The position numbers and the translations under genes are program-made. From NCBI RefSeq assembly GCF_900747795.2, contig NC_041395.2, positions 169,425,031 to 169,489,030 of the forward strand: DNA of 64,000 bases. The letters are read 5' to 3'. The stretch is from Erpetoichthys calabaricus. Taxonomy: Eukaryota > Chordata > Cladistia > Polypteriformes > Polypteridae. Shown here piece after piece: positions 48,696 through 61,129 of this stretch. Under the pieces are notes generated by a model that was given only the letters and a program-made list of their open reading frames with translations, was not told the DNA's origin and made no database searches. Each line of letters starts with the position of its first letter. Position 1 is the first letter of the stretch.

Positions 48696-48700
48696 GGCTG

Positions 48701-49289
48701 ATAGATGGTGTATTATTAACCTTTGTCACCACAACTCCAGGGACCCTGTAAACTTCCTTTCTGCTCCATTTCGGAAAAAGGATAAGTTTAGTCTTCTAAT
48801 TCACCTTGCAATCTTTGGCGATAATTTTTCAAAGTTTGTTCACTTGTTTATGGGTTAAATTGCGGTATTTGACATTTTTATATTCTTTTCATTTTGAGTG
48901 TCTATTGCATGTGAATTGTGATCCAGTATGATCAGTGATTGACCAATGCAGCTTTGCCCTCATCCGGAGTTGATCTTTCAATAATCTCAGCAATCAGTTC
49001 CACAGAAAACAGCAGGCTCCTTGCACTGCAGAATTTAATTCAAGAGTTTAACATCAAGCGTTCCTTGATGTAAGTGGTCTTACTGTCTTTTCACGTTTTC
49101 AGACTTATCCATCTCCAGCACACTTCATATTACAATCGGTCAGGTGGTTGGTTACCCTCAATTCGTTATACCTCGTTGTAAAGCACACACATCAACATAT
49201 CTCCTCGTGTTACACTTCATTCATTTAATCTTCTTCATCATCATCTTGTATCTGTGGAACCGCTACATGAATATATAATACAATACCTG
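48701..49289. other. unannotated spacer
   Basis: Right flank of the array. No tRNA, exon or repeat recognised. Confidence 0.4.
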
Positions 49290-50860
49290 AATATTTGACT
49301 GACTTGCTTATGAACATTGAGGAGGTTGTTGACTGCACTACTGACTACATCAACTTCTGTATGGACATTGTAGTTTCAGTAAAAACGGTACGCTGCTATG
49401 CTAACTACAAGCCATGGATTACAAGTGACATCAAGGGCATTTTGAACCAGAAGAAAAGGGCTTTTATAGACAGTGATAAGCATGAGATCAAGCGCATGCA
49501 GAAAGAACTCCGAGTCCAGCTCAGGGCGATGAAGGAGCAGTACAGGAGAAAGCTGGAGCAGAAGTTGCAGAATAACAGCATGAAGGAAGTGTGGGTTTGG
49601 GATGAAAATCATCACTGGCTGCATCTTGAAGCGGGGTGCCACCATCGAGAGAGACGTGAAGGGAGCAAACCAAATGAACAACTTCTTTAACAGGTTTGAC
49701 CACCCTAACCCACTCTCACTCTCACCTCAGAGTACTGCACCCTCCACCCATCCTTCTGCTGATACCAGCATAGGAGAGACATCCCCACCCACAATTACAG
49801 CAGCGCAAATGAGCAGAGAGCTGAGGAGACTTCGTGCCAGTAAAGCAGCGGGTCCAGATGGAGTATCACCACGACTGCTGAAGGTCTGTGCGCTGGAGCT
49901 GGGGAGTCCTCTACAGCGCATCTTCAACCTGAGCCTAGAACAGGGGAGAGTCCCGAGGCTTTGGAAAACATCTTGTATCACCCCAGTCCCAAAGGTATCA
50001 CGTCCTAGTGAGCTGAACGTCTTCCGGCCTATCATTCTGACGTAACATGTGATGAAGACCATGGAGAGGCTGCTGATTCACCACCTGAGGCCACAGGTCC
50101 AACACGCCCTCGATCCTACAACTTGGAGTCCTGCCACGTGCAAAAGTTCACTGACGACACTGCTATTGTGGACTGCATCAGGAGTGGGCAGGAGGAGAAG
50201 TATAGAAACCTCTTCAAGGACTTTGTTAAATGGTGCGACTCAAACCACTTACACCTGAACACCAGCAAAACCAAGGAACTGGTGGTGGATTTTAGGAAAC
50301 CCAGGCCCCTCCAGGACCCTGTGATTATCAGAGGAGACTGTGTGCAGAGGGTACAGACCTATAAATACCTGGGAGTGCAGCTGGATGATAAATTGGACTG
50401 GACTGCCAATACTGATTCTCTGTGCAAGAGAGGACAGAGCCAGCTGTACTTCCTTAGAAGACTGGTGTCCTTCAACATCTGCAATAAGATGCTGCAGATG
50501 TTCTATCAGATGGTTGTGGCGAGTGCCCTCTTCTTCGCGGTGATGTGCTGGGGAGGCATTAAGAAGAAGGACGCCTTACGCCTGGACAAACTGGTGAGGA
50601 AGGCAGGCTCTATTGTAGGCATGGAGCTGGACAGTTTGACATCTGTGGCAGAGCAACGGGCACTCAGCAGGCTCCTATCAATTATGGAGAATCCACTGCA
50701 TCCACTAAACAGTGTCATCTCAAGACAGAGAAGCAGCTTCAGCGACAAACTGCTGTCACTGTCCTGCTCCACTGACAGACTGAGGAGATCGTTTCTCACC
50801 CAAACTATGTGACTCTTCAGTTCCACCCGGTGGGGGGGGTAAACGTTAACATTATTCAAA
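49290..50860 (+). mobile_element. jockey-superfamily LINE (Rex1/CR1/L2-like), internally deleted
   Basis: Read on +, successive frames encode the region upstream of RT (YKPWITSDIKGILNQKKRAF), RT fingers (SKAAGPDGVSPRLLKVCALE, then LWKTSCITPVPKVSRPSELN and FRPIILT), then jump at about 50,125 to the later palm and thumb (CHVQKFTDDTAIVDC with the TDD version of the FADD catalytic motif, TKELVVDFRK, YKYLGVQLDDKLDW, CWGGIKKKD). A block of about 100 residues between 'ALDP' and 'CHVQKF', including the first catalytic aspartate region, is missing. Frames shift and the 5' part (endonuclease) is absent. The copy is a dead deletion derivative, followed by its 3' tail and an (ATCT)n tract. Confidence 0.85.
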
Positions 50861-50961
50861 GTTATTGTCTGTTTTTACCTGCATTTTTATTACTCTTTAA
50901 TTTAATATTGTTGTTTGTATCAGTATGTTGTTGCTACTGGAGTATGTGAATTTCCCCTAAG

Positions 50962-51064
<103 letters not shown>

Positions 51065-53149
51065 GAAAGTCCAAGAGATAATTGCACTGGATATTCTAAC
51101 ATTCTGACTGTTTTATAGGGTAACCTGAAATGAATTGATATCACCGTAGCGGGGGATTTTTTAATAGTAAGAAAGTTATATTTTTGAGCAGCTGTCATTG
51201 ATAGCTGTAGAAATATCAATTAAATACATATGAAAAATTGTATATGAATAGAGTTTAGTAATGAGTATCTTTGTTACTTTGCTGTTGATTGGGCCTGTAC
51301 TACTTATAGGTCTTTGCAACAACATCGATTTAATCTATTTTTCCCTGGCACCGGTGCAATGTCTAGAGCCTATCAATACTGACCAAGGAGTCTGATCATA
51401 CCTGTGGAAGTTATATATATTACCGATATCGACATCACAGAAATCATGTGCCCAATGCATGCTGGGCTTGGCTGTAGCTTCTCTGCATTCCTGGTAAAGT
51501 GGATTTAAAAAATGGATTGATTTCTAACTTTTGATTTCCTTCATCACAAGAGACATTTGTGGTATGTGTGAAGTTTGGCAGAGGTTTGCTCGGACTGTTG
51601 TTTGGACTGGTGGCACATTCAGGACGCGGGCATGCGGACACATGCGCATGACTTTGTGGTCATGTAAATTGCGATCTGAGGGTCTGCTTTGCCCACAGGA
51701 GTGGCTCTCAGACATATAAAGGAGGAAAATACTTTGTTGAAGTGATCTCTATGAAGTTGAATTTGAAACAGCAACCTGTACAGTATTTTATGCAGTAAGA
51801 ATGTTTCTGCGTTTTAAGGGTAGGTGACATTATCCTAAAATATTCTTTGTTTTTAGTTGGCCAGACCAACAATTAAGTACAATTCATTTAAAATACTGTT
51901 AAGCTGCTTCTAGTCTTTGTGACACAAGTTAACCTTACCTGCACGTCTTACTGGTTGTTGTGGGAATAGAATGGGAGGACCAGGAAGAAAGCTGACAGAG
52001 ACACCTGGTGAATGTGTAAATTTCACATTCCAATTGGAGATGCTGAGAGAGCTGGACACGTCAATGGGCCCTCCCTCCTTGCACAAGTCACCATATGGAA
52101 GTGCTGGAAATTGATCTCACAGTTAAGAACTGCACATCACAGCATCTTGAGAAAACACATAATTGATGTAAAACTATTTTTAAAAATGTTAAGTACACCG
52201 CCAGGAACCTGATGTTTCACATTTAAGAATTAAAAATATATACATATAAAGTCAGACGTGGTACCCCTGGAATACAGGCTTGATACTCGTCAGGATATAG
52301 GGTCCAGTCAAAGAACAGCTCAGAATACAGGCTCCAATTCTTTAGATCTAATGGATGTACCCAATTGTAAAGGCAAACAGGGAAATGCACGTATTATATA
52401 TTCATTTCCTAGATATTCAAAATAAACTGTCACTAAACTACGTTTATTTTCATAGAAACATATTTACATTAAAAGCAAAAAAGTTTAAATCGCTGCAAAT
52501 GGGTGGCAAATCTGGCATTTTTACTTGCGCAGTGCTGACATCTAACGGTTGAATGGTGTAACGACTGCAAAGGGGCGCTCCTCACTTTCAGTAAGAGAAT
52601 GGCAGCGCAGGATAATGTATCAAAGAACAGATTCAGATAATTGAAATTTAATGTGAACAGACTTGGTGTCAGAATAAACTGTAGTTAAGTATAATAGTAT
52701 GCAGTACTCATGAAACATGAAAAAGGTCTTCTGTTAAACGCATTCTAGTTGCACTAGTAAATGAACTCGAACTCTAAATGATGTATATATCTAAAAAAAT
52801 TAACATTTTTAAGGTTAGTATAGTCATTACTCATCTTACTAACAGCAATTTCTAAATTAGCCTCGATCATCACATCACAATTGCTAGTCGAGTTTAGGAC
52901 AAGGAGAACAGTATATCAAAATTTTGAGAAAGCAATTTTGTCTTCCTACCATACAATTACATTACAGGCTTTCAATTTTTGAAGCGTGATAAAAATGTAC
53001 AGTATGTTTTTGTCTGAGTCTCTTTTTTTTAACAAATTTTAATGTTGCTTTTCAGTTGAAATTGGTCAGAAAAAAACAATATACATAACTTTAACAAATG
53101 GTTCAGTTCTTCTCTATTAACATTAAACTTTATCACAACAGTTTTTTAA
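51065..53149. other. unannotated spacer
   Basis: No exon or RNA gene seen. A stretch near 52250-52330 ('GACGTGGTACCCCTGG', 'AATACAGGCTTGATAC') repeats a short theme ('ATACAGGCT') but I cannot name it. Confidence 0.35.
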
Positions 53150-53360
53150 GGGACTGGTGCTGCAGTGTTATACCCTTGGCTCAAATCCACAGACCTGAGA
53201 TGTGTACAATTTGCATGTTTTCCCCGTGTATGTGTTTTTTTTTTCTCCTCTCTCCTACCACATTTTACAGGACACGCATAAGGCTGACCGGCAATTCTAA
53301 ACTGACCCTGTGTGGAGATGGGTGAGTGGGCTTGTTCGGGGCTGGTTTCTTCATCGTGCC
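53150..53360 (+). mobile_element. SINE remnant, same family as 58424
   Basis: Head near GGGACTGGTGCTGCAGTG, then GTACAATTTGCATGTTTTCC and a tail related to 'GGCAATTCTAAACTGACC', all in the order of the family. Diverged. Confidence 0.55.
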
Positions 53361-53790
53361 AAATGTGAAAGTAATAAATTTTAAGACATCGTGACATTCT
53401 CAAAACTGCTCAGTCAAGTACATGGTGGCAGGGAGCCTTTCATGGCTGCAATGAACGCAAAAGGCTAGAAACAGCCAAGAAATGAATAACAGCATACTGC
53501 ATGGCCCACTCATGTCCACACACACTCTCACACAGGGCCAATGTGCAATTACCAGTAATAATATTAAAAAATTATTTATATATATAACCTCTTCAAGTAA
53601 TAGCAACACATGCTTAATGGCATGACAACAAAACCCAAAGCAGTATCGAAATGAGAGGTCAACAGCAGTACATCGTTCCTGTGTCTCTTTATTTCAAGGA
53701 GATTTCTATTTAATTCATCTGAAAAATTACACAAATTCTAAGGTATTGTGCACTTCTTTCTGTATTTTTAAATGAGCTACAGAATCAACA

Positions 53791-53920
53791 ACATCCATCC
53801 ATCCATTTTCCAACCCGCTGAATCCGAACACAGGGTCATGGGGGTCTGTTGGAGCCAATCCCAGCCAACCCAGGGCACAAGGTAGGAATCAATCCCGGGC
53901 AGGGTGCCAACCCACCGCAT
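53791..53920 (-). mobile_element. SINE 3' fragment, same family
   Basis: Starts CATCCATCCATCCATTTTCC and carries CAGGGTCATGGGGGTCTG and CAATCCCAGCCAACCC, a - strand 3' end. The right part ends at 'CACCGCATGGATAG'. Truncated; the head is missing. Confidence 0.75.
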
Positions 53921-55599
53921 GGATAGATAGATAATAATAGTAGATAATAATAAAATATCTACGTGGCATTGCACATAATCTACAGCTTCAAGTGTAACAC
54001 AACAATGAGTAAGAGCAGAAAACAACGAAATATAGAGAGCTTTAGAAATAGTTCGTTAGAAGTTCATGCATTAATTAATTGGATGTTTTAATATTCTTGC
54101 TTTCACCTTTTTATACGTTCAATCATTGCCTTTATTTAATAAATTTTCTGTAATAATTTTGTTGCGTTTGCCTTTATTCGCTGCGCCCAATTGATGTCGC
54201 CCTTTTGAAGCTCGCCTTTTTGTGCGCGCCCTTATTGAATAGAACCATATTTCCTATGTAGCAAAATTTCACTATGTCTGCTATTTCAAAAATATTTTTC
54301 TGGGAAAGACCAAGCTTGCAAAACACAGTATATTTAATTATTAACAGTATAATATTGTTAAAAGATATTTTAACATTAACTTTTATATCTATATATGCTC
54401 CTGGTGCTAGGGAACAAGACAGCCATTTATAACTGTAAATACAAAGTCAAAAAGCAGACTATTGGCATGTGCAGTGGCTGTTAAACTGGTTTTGAAGTGT
54501 AGAGGCCATATGTTGCCTTCTCCTAATTTAAAGACCCCTATAGCTATGAGTGCTCTTCTGTGTATTGAAAAGTCATCTCAGATAAAGGAGCATTGAGATC
54601 ATCGAGTGAAAAGATTCTCTCATCAGATTGGACGGAAAGCTCTCCATTATAGAAAACCCAGGAGTGGGTAGGCAGCCAGTTGGCTGAAAACTCCAGGACT
54701 GTGACTTTGTTTTTGACTTTTTCTGTTTAAATTTTAATCTACGCCCCTGTCAACTGAAAGTAGTTCATTGATTAACTGATTGATAGATAACGTTTGTTTC
54801 ATTTATGTTTAATCAGTTTTTTTTTTAACCAAATCTCCATTTCTATGTGTACCAGTTCTGTGTTTAGTAATTACTATAATCTGTACTTGTTTTTTTAACT
54901 GAGAATTGTTCAAAACGCTCTGCGCCTGCACTCAGTGAAGAGTGCTATACAAAATAAATAAGCTGTATTGTATTGTTTTATGACTATAAAAAATGAGCAT
55001 GTGGGATAAAATGAAACATGTAGCCTATTGTTTTCAGGTCTGAAATCACAAAGATGGGCGTATACACCATCTTAAATATTTAACAGGTAACAAAAATTTG
55101 GAAGGTCAGCAAGAGAAAAAGCAGAAGGTGTAATAAACACTTTATGTATCCATCACATAACTTTCCCCTTGTAAAGCTGTGATTTCAAAACTTTTTTCTT
55201 TGCATGAAAAAGTTAGTGACATCTTTGGGATTTTCTGTTTTTTTGCATTAATTACTCAAAGCGATGTGGTCTGATCTTTAATCAAATCACAGTTATAGAT
55301 CAAACACAATCTGCTTAAACTACAAATTTATAAATAATTCAGCACACCCTTTGTTTTTACTACATTTGCTTCATTTTAATCACACATACAGTACTTTTAG
55401 GTTGCCACTTCAAAGGCATTGTTGTGACTCACTGAGACCATCTGTCCTCCAGATATAAAACTGAGGACGCATTTGTATTTTACATCAAAGACACATAGAC
55501 ACCATTTGGTGTATAAAACAGAAGTTATACCTGACAGTTTAGGAGATGGATCTGAACAGTTTTGACTATACCAAAGGTATCTGATGCCTGACTAGGGGG
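53921..55599. other. unannotated, with a LINE tail
   Basis: At about 54900-54985 a LINE 3' tail is visible (AGAGTGCTATACAAAATAAA, then a TATTG run). The stretch at 54170-54250 has short GC-rich words ('GCGCCCAATTGATG', 'GTGCGCGCCC') that stand out from the AT-rich surroundings. Nothing else recognised. Confidence 0.4.
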
Positions 55600-56135
55600 C
55601 TTCTGCTTACATCGCTCATCAACCCCTCCAGCATGCGCTACACGCCAGCCAATTCGCGTCTAAGTCGCTCGCGTAAGTGCATTTCACTTTCACCAAACAA
55701 CAAATAGTTTATATCTCTCGGATACGCCTCTTCATTGGGAAGAAACACTACTTTTCCCTGATGGCAACACGAATTAGATGATCTACAAGTCTCCAGATTA
55801 AATTTTAAATCTGAACAATATATCTGATCTCTTTTCACTGTTCTGTCACCGAGTAATAATTTCCGTTTGTTTGCGCTAATGTGATCTTTACTATCAGTTT
55901 TTTGAGACTTTCGAATTTTAGTACTTTCATTATCTTTAACCTGCTCTGCATATGTATCACGCCAACGATTTTGAATTCTTTACGACATTCTACTTTGTCA
56001 TCTACACTTTGTCTTGTATTTCCAGCCCCTTGCGTGGTTAAATCTCTTGGCACAAAGTCTTGTCTCAGGGGATGTGAAAGTATCTCTCTGAAAAAGTCAT
56101 GTCTCATCTCAGGATTTTTTTTATTACAATAGAGA
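55600..56135 (-). mobile_element. unidentified repeat, transposon-like
   Basis: Read on -, two open frames (55835-56107 and 55638-55838) contain MRHDFFREILSHPLRQDFVP and FLPNEEAYPRDINYL. Text of this kind is familiar to me from multi-copy elements in fish genomes, possibly a Helitron, but I cannot place it with confidence. No host-gene motif. Confidence 0.35.
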
Positions 56136-56359
56136 GATAATTCTGAAACTACTAAAAGATGTGACAGTGAAATTTGTCTAGATAGGCATACATATGGAAG
56201 AAGTGTGACATTAAGGTTGGGGCAGTCTGAGGGTCGGACGAACCGAAAAAAAATAATTGCATTTTTTATGAGTCAAAACCAAACTGTTACACATTTACAT
56301 CATATTCCAAGTCATATACCATAAATAGTTTTACATACAAAATTGCAATATAATCTAAA
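56136..56359. other. unannotated spacer
   Basis: Nothing recognised. Confidence 0.4.
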
Positions 56360-56640
56360 TCAAGAGAGGCCCACCGCATTAACAAACTAATTAAAAGGGC
56401 AGGCTCAGTTATGGGACATTCTCTGGTCCCCGTGGAGGTAACAGCAATGGTGAAAACAAAAACAAAACTGAGTGCCATTATGAACAATGCTGCACATCCT
56501 CTCTGTGACACACTAAAACTGAGGACTTTCAGCTAATGAACCATTCAGTAGAAGTGTGTCAAGGAACACCACTTGGGCTTCTTTATACCAAAAACTAATA
56601 CATCTGCCTAATGCCTCACTGAGACTGTGACAGCCAAGTC
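56360..56640 (+). mobile_element. LINE C-terminal fragment, Rex1/CR1/L2-like
   Basis: On + encodes RINKLIKRAGSVMGHSLVPV, then KLSAIMNNAAHPLCDTLK, the thumb-to-end part of the same family as the element at 49290. It is followed, after decayed 3' tail, by an (ATCT)n tract. It is 5'-truncated and diverged. Confidence 0.75.
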
Positions 56641-56699
56641 AGAAGTTTTTTTTCAGTCATTCTGGTGTATGTTTGAGAGTGGTTAGCTGTTTGTTATAA

Positions 56700-56840
<141 letters not shown>

Positions 56841-57231
56841 CACTTCCAATTACATGTTTAAAACTTTGAAATTCTGAAAAAGTACACAAGCTCTTTTTCA
56901 GCCTAACTGATGTTTTTTGTTGTTTTTTTCTATCCTCCTGGCCATCTAACCTTATCACTGGACTCATCTTTGGAGACTTACATCATGATATTGTATATAA
57001 GGACACTACTCTTCTACTTGATATTTATCTGTTTTTAAGATTATTTAGATTCATTTGTTTTTTGTCCTTTCTGTGTTAGTTCATGTTTAATGTTATTGCC
57101 TAATCTTATTTGTTTCTCTTTTCTTGTAACGTTTTCTTTGACATTTTGAGCTGCATTGTTTGTATGATAATGTGCTATAGAAATAAATGCTGTTGTTGTT
57201 CTTGATTTACCATTTGATCTACATTCCTATC

Positions 57232-57535
57232 CTCCCTTGTGGTCACGAGCTGTGGGTAGTGACTGAAAGAACTGGAGCTCAAAGTCCTCTGCATCAAAAG
57301 GAGCCATTTGAGGTGGGTTGGGCATCTGATTAAGATGCATTCTGGACGCCTCCCTACAATGTTGTTTTGTTATTACCAGATGGAATGACCTGGAGAGATT
57401 TAATCTCTCGGCTGGCCTGGGAACACCTCAATATCCCCCAGAGGAGTTGGAGGAGGTGACAGGAAAAAGGGATGTCTGGGCATCGTTGCTTAGACTGCTG
57501 CCCCTGTGATCCAGACCTGGATGCACAAATGGATG
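57232..57535 (+). mobile_element. LINE C-terminal fragment, same type as 5285
   Basis: On + encodes a decayed HELWVVTER motif followed by 'RWVGHLIKMHSGRLP' type text and 'LAWEHLNIPQRSWRR', the 3' end of the abundant fish LINE also seen on - at 5285 and 62577. It has a LINE tail just upstream (57120-57205, GTGCTATAGAAATAAATGCT) from another copy. Confidence 0.7.
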
Positions 57536-58423
57536 GACCTTCAGAAACTCAAACCTTTAATCAGTATATTTTTACTGGGTAGAATTATAAATTGCTTTCC
57601 ATTCATTGTAGTAATATAATCACAATACTTTAAAGCTGAGGAGGTGCTGTAAGCACATATAATTAAATATCAGAATAAACAGTGTGCCAAGTTAAAACAT
57701 TTGCATAAAGTGTTCTTTTAAAGGATTTCTCATCAGCTCTTATAAGGAAGAATCTTAACAGTCTGTTGGAAAAATAAGCTCTTGTCCAAAACCTGTTGTC
57801 TTCTACTTGATACAAGAAGTAAACGAAACACACAGCAGGGGGCTTGTTTATAAAACTGTGTGTATCTGAGTATGAAAATGTGTGTACCCCAAACAGCAGT
57901 AACATACATACAGCAAAAAAAAAAAATCAGATTTATAAAACCTGGCATACATACACAATTTACCCTTTATAAACCACAATCATCATAAATGGCTGGTAGC
58001 GCAAAAAGAAAAGTAGTATCATTCATGCTAGGTGCCCTTATTACAATAAGAGGTCTGCCAATTGCTCTGATTGCTTTAGGAAAACTGGACACTGCTGCAA
58101 ATTTCCTTTTTATGTTGGCATGTACAACTAGACCATATGGAAACTGAATGTAGTGCCTTGTCAGTTATTTATGGCTTCCAGTACAGTGTGTATGATACGG
58201 TGCCTGGAGCAACTGCCTATAGGTACACCACTGATACCTTTCAATATATAAACAGAAGCTTACACATAAATGGGAGCTGATCTAGCAAACTGTAGGTACT
58301 ACGCTGTGAAACAGAGAAAGATAATAAATTAGGAGAACTACAAATGTAACTCACAATAATAAGAAGAATGGAAAAGCAGAAAATTTAAATTTAAGATTTT
58401 TACAGGAAACGTTGGTACCATTT
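57536..58423. other. unannotated spacer
   Basis: Nothing recognised. Confidence 0.4.
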
Positions 58424-58770
58424 GGGAGGCATGGTGGTGCAGTGGTAACGTTGCCGACTCACAGTAAGGAGACCTGGGTCGCATCCCAGGTCCTCCCTGC
58501 ATGGAGTTTTATGTTCTCCTTGTGTCTGCATGGATTGCCTCCGGGTACTCCGGTTTCCTCCCACAGTCCAAAGACATGCAGGTTAGGTGGATCAGCGATA
58601 CTAAATTTGTCATAGCACATGATTGGTGTGTGTGTGTGTGTACGTGTGTTTGCCCTGTAATAGACTGGCACCCTGTCCAGGGTTTGTTCCTGCCTTGCGT
58701 CATATGCCAGCTTTGATAGGCTGCAGCACACCCTGCAACCCTGTTCATGACTAAGTGGATTACACAATGA
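58424..58770 (+). mobile_element. tRNA-derived SINE, near full length
   Basis: 5' head GGGAGGCATGGTGGTGCAGT, A-box-like, then the B-box-like CTGGGTCGCATCCCAG. Body with 'GTTTCCTCCCACAGTCC', 'AAAGACATGCAGGTTAGGTG', a (TG)n/CGTGTG stretch and 'GGTTTGTTCCTGCCTTGCG'. A - strand copy is at 59253. The frames inside are artefacts. Confidence 0.85.
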
Positions 58771-59252
58771 CTGACTGTAGCTGTACAGTGGCTGTACTTA
58801 GTTCAAATATTACTGAAGCAGTCCTACCTTGCCCAAAATATGTATTCAACCCAGATTAGACATGCAGAAAAATAAACTAAATAAAAGCTTCAGATGACAC
58901 ATTTAAAAAAACAATTGCTACATTACTTGTCATTCTTAATCAAGCATCTACTGTACTTGTGTTTGCAAACACATTTGCACAGTCGCCCTACTTCATCACA
59001 ATACTCCAGCCTCCAAGGTTTGACCACAAGTTCTAAAGGATCAGTTTTCATTTTTTACTGTAAGGTCTCTTCAGGTATGGTGGCCTAAGAGGCAGAGCCA
59101 TATCTTATACTGGCAAATAAAAGAAAACGATTGAAATGGGCAAAAGAACTCAGACATTGAATGACTGGAAAAAGCTTACTGATGGCCTTCTTCTCTCAAT
59201 AAACTTTTACATAAAATAATCAATTTCTGAAAATGTGCCACATAGAATAACC
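58771..59252. other. unannotated spacer
   Basis: Nothing recognised. Confidence 0.4.
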
Positions 59253-59581
59253 TTCATCCATCCCGCTATATCCGAACACAGGGTCACGGGGGTCTGCTGG
59301 AGCCAATCCCAGCCAACACAGGGCACAAGGCAGGAAACAAACTCCGGGCAGGGCGCCAGCCCACCGCAGGGCACACACACCCCCCCACACACTAGGGACA
59401 ATTTAGAATCGCCAATGCACCTAACCTGCATGTCTTTGGACTGTGGGAGGAAACCAGAGTACCCAGAGGAAACCCATACACAGGGAGAACATGCAAACTC
59501 CACGCAGGGAGGACCCAGGAAGCGAACTCGGGTCTTCTAACTGCGAGGCAGCAGCACTACCCACTGCACCACTGTGTCACC
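59253..59581 (-). mobile_element. tRNA-derived SINE, full length
   Basis: Best copy of the family. The - strand 3' end starts at 'TTCATCCATCCCGC' and the tRNA head is at the right end, the reverse complement of 'CACTGCACCACTGTGTCA'. The middle carries CATGTCTTTGGACTGTGGGA and 'GGAAACCAGAGTACC'. An 18-bp A run (59601-59618) lies just beyond the head. Confidence 0.88.
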
Positions 59582-61036
59582 CAAAACCTTTATTCTGTAC
59601 AAAAAAAAAAAAAAAAAACAGACTAACAAATTTCTTTATTAAGCGGTTTCATTTTGGCCATATTGAATCTAGAACTGAGCTTTACGAATGCTGGTACCTT
59701 GCAACCCAAGTGAACAGGATAACAGGTTTCAGTGGTACTAATGCAATTAGAAAGATTTCTCCAATAATCAATTAGAATTTATATATGACTAACTAAGGAT
59801 GAGCTAAGGGAGTTGACCAATAGGATGCCGAAAGAATGGCTACTGAAAATGGGACTTTGCAGTCATATGTGAATAATAAATTAAAAACCAGTCATTTCAA
59901 GTAGTAATAGCCATTAACAACATTAGTAATATCTAAGCTGTATTTTCAAACAATTTCATTATATACTGATTTAAGAAGGCACAGATTTCAATCAATTCTC
60001 TCAGTTTACTTCTCTGTCAAGATGCTCATGTAACCTGTATGTGTGTGTGCAAGACCATCAATTATGTTGTCTGTTTTTTTTCAGAATTCACTGTCTTAAT
60101 CTTCTTTATTTATTTATCTGGTTTGTACAATGCTATATACTGTATACCCTACCACTCTTTATTATATTCTGTAAGTGCCTTGAGCATGGGAAAGGCGCTA
60201 TATAAATAAAATGTATTATTATTAAAAACATAAACATTTCTGGGTGTGTCCCGACATTTCACTGGTCTAGTCAGTGCCTGTTCTAGGTTATTTTGTGTAG
60301 TTAGCCAAGCTTATTAGTGCGCCAACCAGCTCTTAGGAGGCTAACCCGTACTGCTGAGTTTTGCTCCCCCTTATGATCTGCACCCTTGGCGAATGCCTAA
60401 TTCGCTTTAAGGTAGCGCCGGCCCTTTTGGTAGTGTATATATTCTAAAAGAATAACTAACTGTATCTCCATTATTTTCATGTTGATATGAGTTTTGAATA
60501 AAAGAACAGACTAGAACAAGCTCTGTGCTTAGTTCAGGTGCAGAAATAGTTCTAAGAAGTGCCATGAAAAAAATGGGCAAGGATGCATTCTAGCCAAAAT
60601 GTATATTTTTAAGTATCTCCTCTACATTTAAACTAAAGAAAACATAATCACTTTGAAATTTGTGAAAAAAAGACATAGTTTTTGTGCCCATATGAGGATG
60701 AAGATGGACTAGGCTGAATGCCTGAGTGACAGCAACTAGTGACACTGGGACAGTGAGTGCATTTTCCATACATTTCAGGAAGATTTGTGCCACATTCTAG
60801 AAATCTAGGGAGATTCAAGAATGCAGCTGGAGACTTTCAGAGGAGAGACAGGAACAATATCTGAACAGCGTGCCAGTCTGTCACAGGGTATATTATGCTA
60901 GATGGTAATAATTTCATTAATACAGAAAAATAAATTGTCTCTCTGTAATAATAGACCATAGTGTACATGTATTTATGTATGGATGTATGTATTTATTTAT
61001 TTAAAGAGTTTATGTAAAAAGGCAAATAAAGTTCGT
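59582..61036. other. unannotated, with a LINE tail
   Basis: About 60110-60232 is a LINE 3' tail (AAAGGCGCTATATAAATAAA, then TTATTATT). Around 60290-60430 are short GC-rich words like those at 54170. No gene seen. Confidence 0.4.

Positions 61037-61129
<93 letters not shown>
61037..61129. repeat. (ATCT)n microsatellite
   Basis: About 23 copies, immediately after 'GGCAAATAAAGTTCGT', a LINE-tail-like sequence. This is the third such tract in 10.2 kb. Confidence 0.95.

Larger units (their letters stand above)
15994..48700 (-). repeat. tandem array of 2.7-kb tRNA-Leu/tRNA-Thr units
   Basis: Leu genes recur at 16146, 18842, 21539, 24235, 26933, 29629, 32925, 35621, 38317, 41014, 43709 and 46405. 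The spacing is 2695-2698 bp, except 3296 bp across the N gap. I call the units U0 to U11. Each holds tRNA-Thr then tRNA-Leu in map order, both on the - strand, so Leu is transcribed towards Thr. Short frames of 60-76 codons recur in every unit but have no coding signature. U0 starts 152 bp left of its Leu gene, lacks Thr and is diverged; the unit right of U11 is also diverged and shortened. Interior units differ at few positions. Large tandem tDNA arrays are known in amphibians and zebrafish; this Leu-Thr unit is not one I recognise. Confidence 0.97.
47200..48700 (-). repeat. degenerate right-edge unit of the array
   Basis: From about 47,200 the unit text diverges from the interior consensus and carries deletions: about 40 bp after GAGTGACG (47876-47884), about 250 bp just before 'AACTTTAGCACCC' (48160) and more between its tRNA remnants. 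The Leu remnant lies 2,253 bp from U11 Leu instead of 2,696. The conserved stem-loop remains intact (47792-47827). A diverged edge is expected where unequal exchange no longer homogenises the copy. Confidence 0.85.

Noticed and set aside
15994-48700. CRISPR-like repeat array
   Set aside because: Repeats are 2.7 kb long with no short spacers; this is eukaryotic tandem DNA with tRNA genes.
15994-48700. Centromeric or rDNA-type satellite
   Set aside because: No 5S, 18S or 28S text is present; intact tRNA genes and a moderate copy number fit a tDNA array better.
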